From Mycobacterium sp. (lineage in GTDB: Bacteria; Actinomycetota; Actinomycetes; Mycobacteriales; Mycobacteriaceae), in contig JACPVR010000032.1 in NCBI GenBank assembly GCA_016197405.1, forward strand, positions 1 to 64,000: a stretch of 64,000 bases of DNA, given 5' to 3'. Shown piece after piece: positions 59,501 to 64,000 of this stretch. The notes beneath the pieces are model-generated. The model was not told the origin of the DNA. It saw nothing but the letters and a program-made list of their open reading frames with translations, and did no database searches. Made by a program: the position numbers and the translations under genes. The stretch's first letter is position 1. Every line of letters begins with the position of its first letter.

Positions 59501-61422
59501 AATCGGTCGATCTCCATCTGGCCCTGCCAGATGGCGGTGACGGCGTCGGCGAACCGCTGCGCGACGTCGTCGCGGTTGGCTTCGGTGGCCGGTGGGATGG
59601 ACGGTTTCGGCGACACCCGGAACTGGTAGATCCACACCGGCAGCCCGTCCGGGCGCGTCACCGTGAACGGCCGCTCTTCCAGCACGATCACGCCCATCGA
59701 CTGCAGCATCGGCAGCAGTTCGCTCAGCGTCGCCGAACGGCCGCCGAGATACCAGGTGAGCTCGGCGTTACCGCCTCCGGCGGCCTCGGCGAAGACCAGC
59801 TTCACCGAATCTTCTTGCAGCTCTTCGATGATGGCGATATCGGCGATGGCATCGACGGGGTCGACGGCCTGCTTGTAGGACTCCGGGAACGCCGACGAGT
59901 AATGCTCGGCCTTGGCCTGGTCGATCGAACCAGTCTGCACCGCTCCCAGCAGCCGGTCGGCCCAGGTGCGCGCGGCCTCGGTCAGCAGGTGCTGGATCCG
60001 GGTCTCGTTGGCCAGTGAACCGTCGATGTCCTGCAGCCGGGTGCCGTCGGGCAGCTTGACGGTGAAATGCACCAGCGCCCAGGGGGATTCACTGACACGC
60101 GCGGAGTATTCGATGCTGACGCCGCCGAACTCGCGGACCAGGATGTCTTGCATCTCCAGCCGTACCGCGGTGGTGTAGCGGTCACGCGGCAGGTAGACCA
60201 GGCACGACACGAAATGGCCGAGCTGGTCGGGGCGGGCGAACAGCAGCGTGCGCCGCCGTGATCCCAGGTCGATGACCGTCATCGCCATGTCGTGCAGTTC
60301 TTGTGCGCTCAGCGCGAAAAGCTCGGAGCGGGGCACGGTCTGGATGACGTCGAGCAGGAGCTGGCCGGGATGGCTGGGGTCCTTGTCGGCGATCGCCAGC
60401 GCATCGTGCACGCGCCGGGCCACCAACGGGATCTCCAGCACATTGGCGTTCATGGCGGCCACGGTGAACAGACCGACGAAGCGGTGCTCGATCGCGGTGC
60501 TGTCGGGGCTTTCGCGCACCACGACGATGTACGGGTAGGCGCCATAGCGCAGATAACTGGGCACGGTGGCCTGCGCCAGGACCAGCAGCTCGTCACCGGT
60601 GGTCAGCTGCGGCAGCACATCCTCGCGCAAGCGCAGCACGCCGAGGCGGCTGGCTTCGTCCACTGAGGACCGGCCGTCGCGCACCGGGCACCGTTGATAA
60701 CCGAGCAGGATGAAGTGCCCGTCGGCCAGCCAGCGCAACAGGGCGGCGACATCGGTGCGGTCCGGCCCGGGGAACCGGCGCTCGGTGTCGTTGTCGACGG
60801 CAGCGGCCAACCGCATCAGCTCATCGCTCATCGCGGCCGCGTCGAGGGCGACCTGCCTGCCGTCGGCGAGCACCCGCGGGATCTGCTGCTCGGCGGTGGC
60901 CAGCGCGCGCTGGTCGACCGACGGTGCGAGCTGCACGGTGATCCAGGTCTCGACACCGTCGGTGCCGTCGGCTTCGGTGGCCGGCCGGATGTCGAGCAGT
61001 TCACCGTCGGCGCCGCGGTGCACCACGAACGACGGATTCATGATGGCGACGTAGGCGACGCCGAGCCGGTGCAGCAGGACCGTCACCGAATCCATCAGCA
61101 TGGCGGCCTGATCGGTGACGACCTGCAGTGCCAGCCGAGAGCCGTCCAGGCCGCTGTCGGCGGCGACGACCGCGACGTTGGTCTGACCCGGCAGCCGGCG
61201 CGCGCCCAGTTCGAACTGCGCCGACATCAGCTCCGCCGACACGACGTCGCGGGCCGGGATGCGGCGCAGCGCGCCGGTGTCGGCGGAATCGGCATCGGTG
61301 TGCGGTGCGTCGCCGTGCGGGCCCCGGAAGGTCCCGAGGTAGGCGTCTCGTAAGACGTCGACGGCGTCCGGGGAGAGTTCGGCCCACGCAATGGGGCCTC
61401 TGGCACCGGGTTTCACCGTCAT
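56557..61422 (-). CDS. gdh: NAD-dependent glutamate dehydrogenase, large (180 kDa) type
   Basis: 1621 aa. It deaminates glutamate to 2-oxoglutarate. The catalytic GDH core lies at about 800-1150 ([34 protein letters not shown]), with an NAD-binding segment ([17 protein letters not shown]) and long N- and C-terminal regulatory parts including ACT-like segments. In mycobacteria it is controlled by GarA. ATG 61422 has AGGAG at eight-base spacing; the GTG nine bases upstream overlaps that ribosome site and is rejected. Confidence 0.94.
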   Translation of the reverse strand: [1621 protein letters not shown]

Positions 61423-61474
61423 ACGGATCACTCCTGACTAGGCTGCGGCCGACGTTGGTACGCAGCCGCCCACA

Positions 61475-63148
<1,674 letters not shown>

Positions 63149-63212
63149 GCCGCTGTGTTGCCTTTCTGGTCTGCAAGTAATGCTTGCCGACCATCCTAGG
63201 CGTGCAGACACC

Positions 63213-63665
63213 TCACGCTGAAAGCGCCAGCCCCTCACCCTCGGGCTCGGAGTCGGTGGCCGCGGCCGGTCCGGCGACGTCGGCGTCGCCTGCGGGGCCG
63301 GCCTGCGATTGGCCGTGCTTCTCCAGTTTGGCGATATAGCGCGCGAGATCGGGACCGACGGCAACGGCCCGCAACTCCAACGACGAGCGGCGCACGCCCT
63401 CGCGGTCGTCGTACTCGTTGGTGTGCACATTGCCGACGGCGATGACGGCATCACCCTTCTTCAGGCTCGCCGCCACTCCGGTCACCAGGCGACCCCAGCA
63501 GTTGACGTTGACGAAAAGCGAGTCGCCCGGTTCCCAGTTGCCGTCGTCGGTGCGCCTGCGGGTATTGCTGGCCATCCGGAATTTCACGACGTCCTGATCG
63601 CCCACGGTGCGGCGCCGCGGGTCGGTGACGATGCGGCCGACGACGGTGATCGGTGTCTCGAACAT
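63213..63665 (-). CDS. Single-stranded DNA-binding protein, SsbB-like paralogue
   Basis: 150 aa, OB-fold at 1-110 (ITVVGRIVTDPRRR, SLFVNVNCWGRLVTGVAASL, KGDAVIAVGNVHTNEYDDREG). The C-terminus EGEGLALSA lacks the acidic DDDIPF-like tip that recruits partners to the main SSB. This is therefore the second, stress- or competence-related SSB of mycobacteria (Rv2478c position), not the replicative Ssb. ATG 63665. Confidence 0.9.
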   Translation of the reverse strand: MFETPITVVGRIVTDPRRRTVGDQDVVKFRMASNTRRRTDDGNWEPGDSLFVNVNCWGRLVTGVAASLKKGDAVIAVGNVHTNEYDDREGVRRSSLELRAVAVGPDLARYIAKLEKHGQSQAGPAGDADVAGPAAATDSEPEGEGLALSA

Positions 63666-63818
63666 GATGGTGTCCCTTCGGTGTGTTTGTCCGGCCGCAC
63701 CCCTCGGTGCCGCCTGACCACATTCACCGCCCAAGCACCGACGCCCGGGACCCACAGCCGACCGCGACGGCGGCCACCTGTGGATCAGCGCGCCTCTGGG
63801 GATAACCGTCGGATGGGA

Positions 63819-64000
63819 CTATCCGATCACCGCGAGCCCGGCCAGTGCCGCCGGCAGCTCCTCGGTGTGCAGCACGCCGAGCCGCTGGGTGGCGCGGGTC
63901 AAGGCGACATAGAGCTCGGCCGCTCCACGCGGTCCCTCGGCGAGGATCCGGTGCGGCTGCACCACCAGCACGGCATCGAATTCCAGCCCTTTGGTCTCGG
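63819..64000 (-). CDS. C-terminus of HelD/HelR-type UvrD-like helicase (partial)
   Basis: The last 60 codons of a gene entering from the right edge. ETKGLEFDAVLVVQPHRIL and ELYVALTRATQRLGVLHTEE are helicase motifs V and VI of the superfamily-1 UvrD group in the form seen in HelD/HelR, RNA polymerase-recycling ATPases. HelR confers rifamycin tolerance in some mycobacteria. Only the tail is visible, so the subtype is provisional. The 153-base gap to ssb (63666-63818) shows nothing but the ssb promoter area. Confidence 0.7.
   Translation of the reverse strand, partial: ETKGLEFDAVLVVQPHRILAEGPRGAAELYVALTRATQRLGVLHTEELPAALAGLAVIG

Overview
The window is GC-rich chromosomal DNA from a mycobacterium, most likely a fast-growing environmental species (Mycolicibacterium type). 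The basis is two MmpS-MmpL pairs, DUF732 and DUF5078 exported proteins, a mycothiol-linked DsbA-like reductase, GlbO, the actinobacterial supercomplex subunit CtaJ, the very large NAD-dependent glutamate dehydrogenase, and a gene order in the right half that follows the M. tuberculosis Rv2457c-Rv2478c block (clpX, clpP2, clpP1, tig, nei, rpiB, Rv2466c, pepN, Rv2468c, Rv2469c, glbO, Rv2474c, Rv2475c, gdh, ettA, ssb). Species identity is inference.

Layout. 1-176: the end of an IS30-like element that has cut into a palindromic intergenic repeat. 186-10917: a myo-inositol regulon with an ABC importer (minus strand), a GntR regulator, and a plus-strand catabolic operon (iolC, a Cgl0159-type TIM-barrel protein, iolB, iolD, an iolE-like gene, iolG). 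No iolA is present. 11006-15589: a sulfide/persulfide detoxification cluster resembling the staphylococcal cst operon (CstR-like repressor, small Cys-rich protein, persulfide dioxygenase-rhodanese, SQR, DUF302, TauE), with four copies of an ATACCCC-N-ATGGGTAT type palindrome. One copy faces the first mmpS-mmpL pair (15656-18984). 19065-21239: type III glutamine synthetase. 21658-26060: a possible leader peptide, the second mmpS-mmpL pair, a homologue of the siderophore-secretion protein Rv0455c, and a DUF732 protein. 26143-29285: fdhF-type molybdoenzyme plus fdhD.

29297-30995 and 43818-45387 are two related TetR/aldo-keto reductase cassettes whose promoter regions share the same operator layout. 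31082-35510 is the conserved clpX-clpP2-clpP1-tig-tRNA-Pro proteostasis block. 35712-42441 holds accessory genes: tRNA-Gly, an AlkB-like hydroxylase behind an AT-rich leader, an excalibur protein, a Gly-rich membrane protein, AraC plus AKR, and a cation/proton antiporter. 42533-43807 is nei-rpiB. 46134-48134 holds a pyrimidine-type operon of NCS1 permease, deaminase and 2OG-Fe(II) oxygenase that ends at 45340. 48220-64000 returns to the conserved backbone, interrupted by a 55-bp tandem repeat (3 copies) and a frameshifted sensor-domain gene; the right edge has the C-terminus of a HelD/HelR-type helicase.

The most rewarding items for follow-up are the CstR-like operator family linking an MmpS-MmpL exporter to persulfide sensing, the duplicated TetR-AKR cassettes, the permease-deaminase-oxygenase operon, the mmpS leader peptide, the IS insertion into a repeat whose intact relative is at 52108, and the tandem repeat at 53052.
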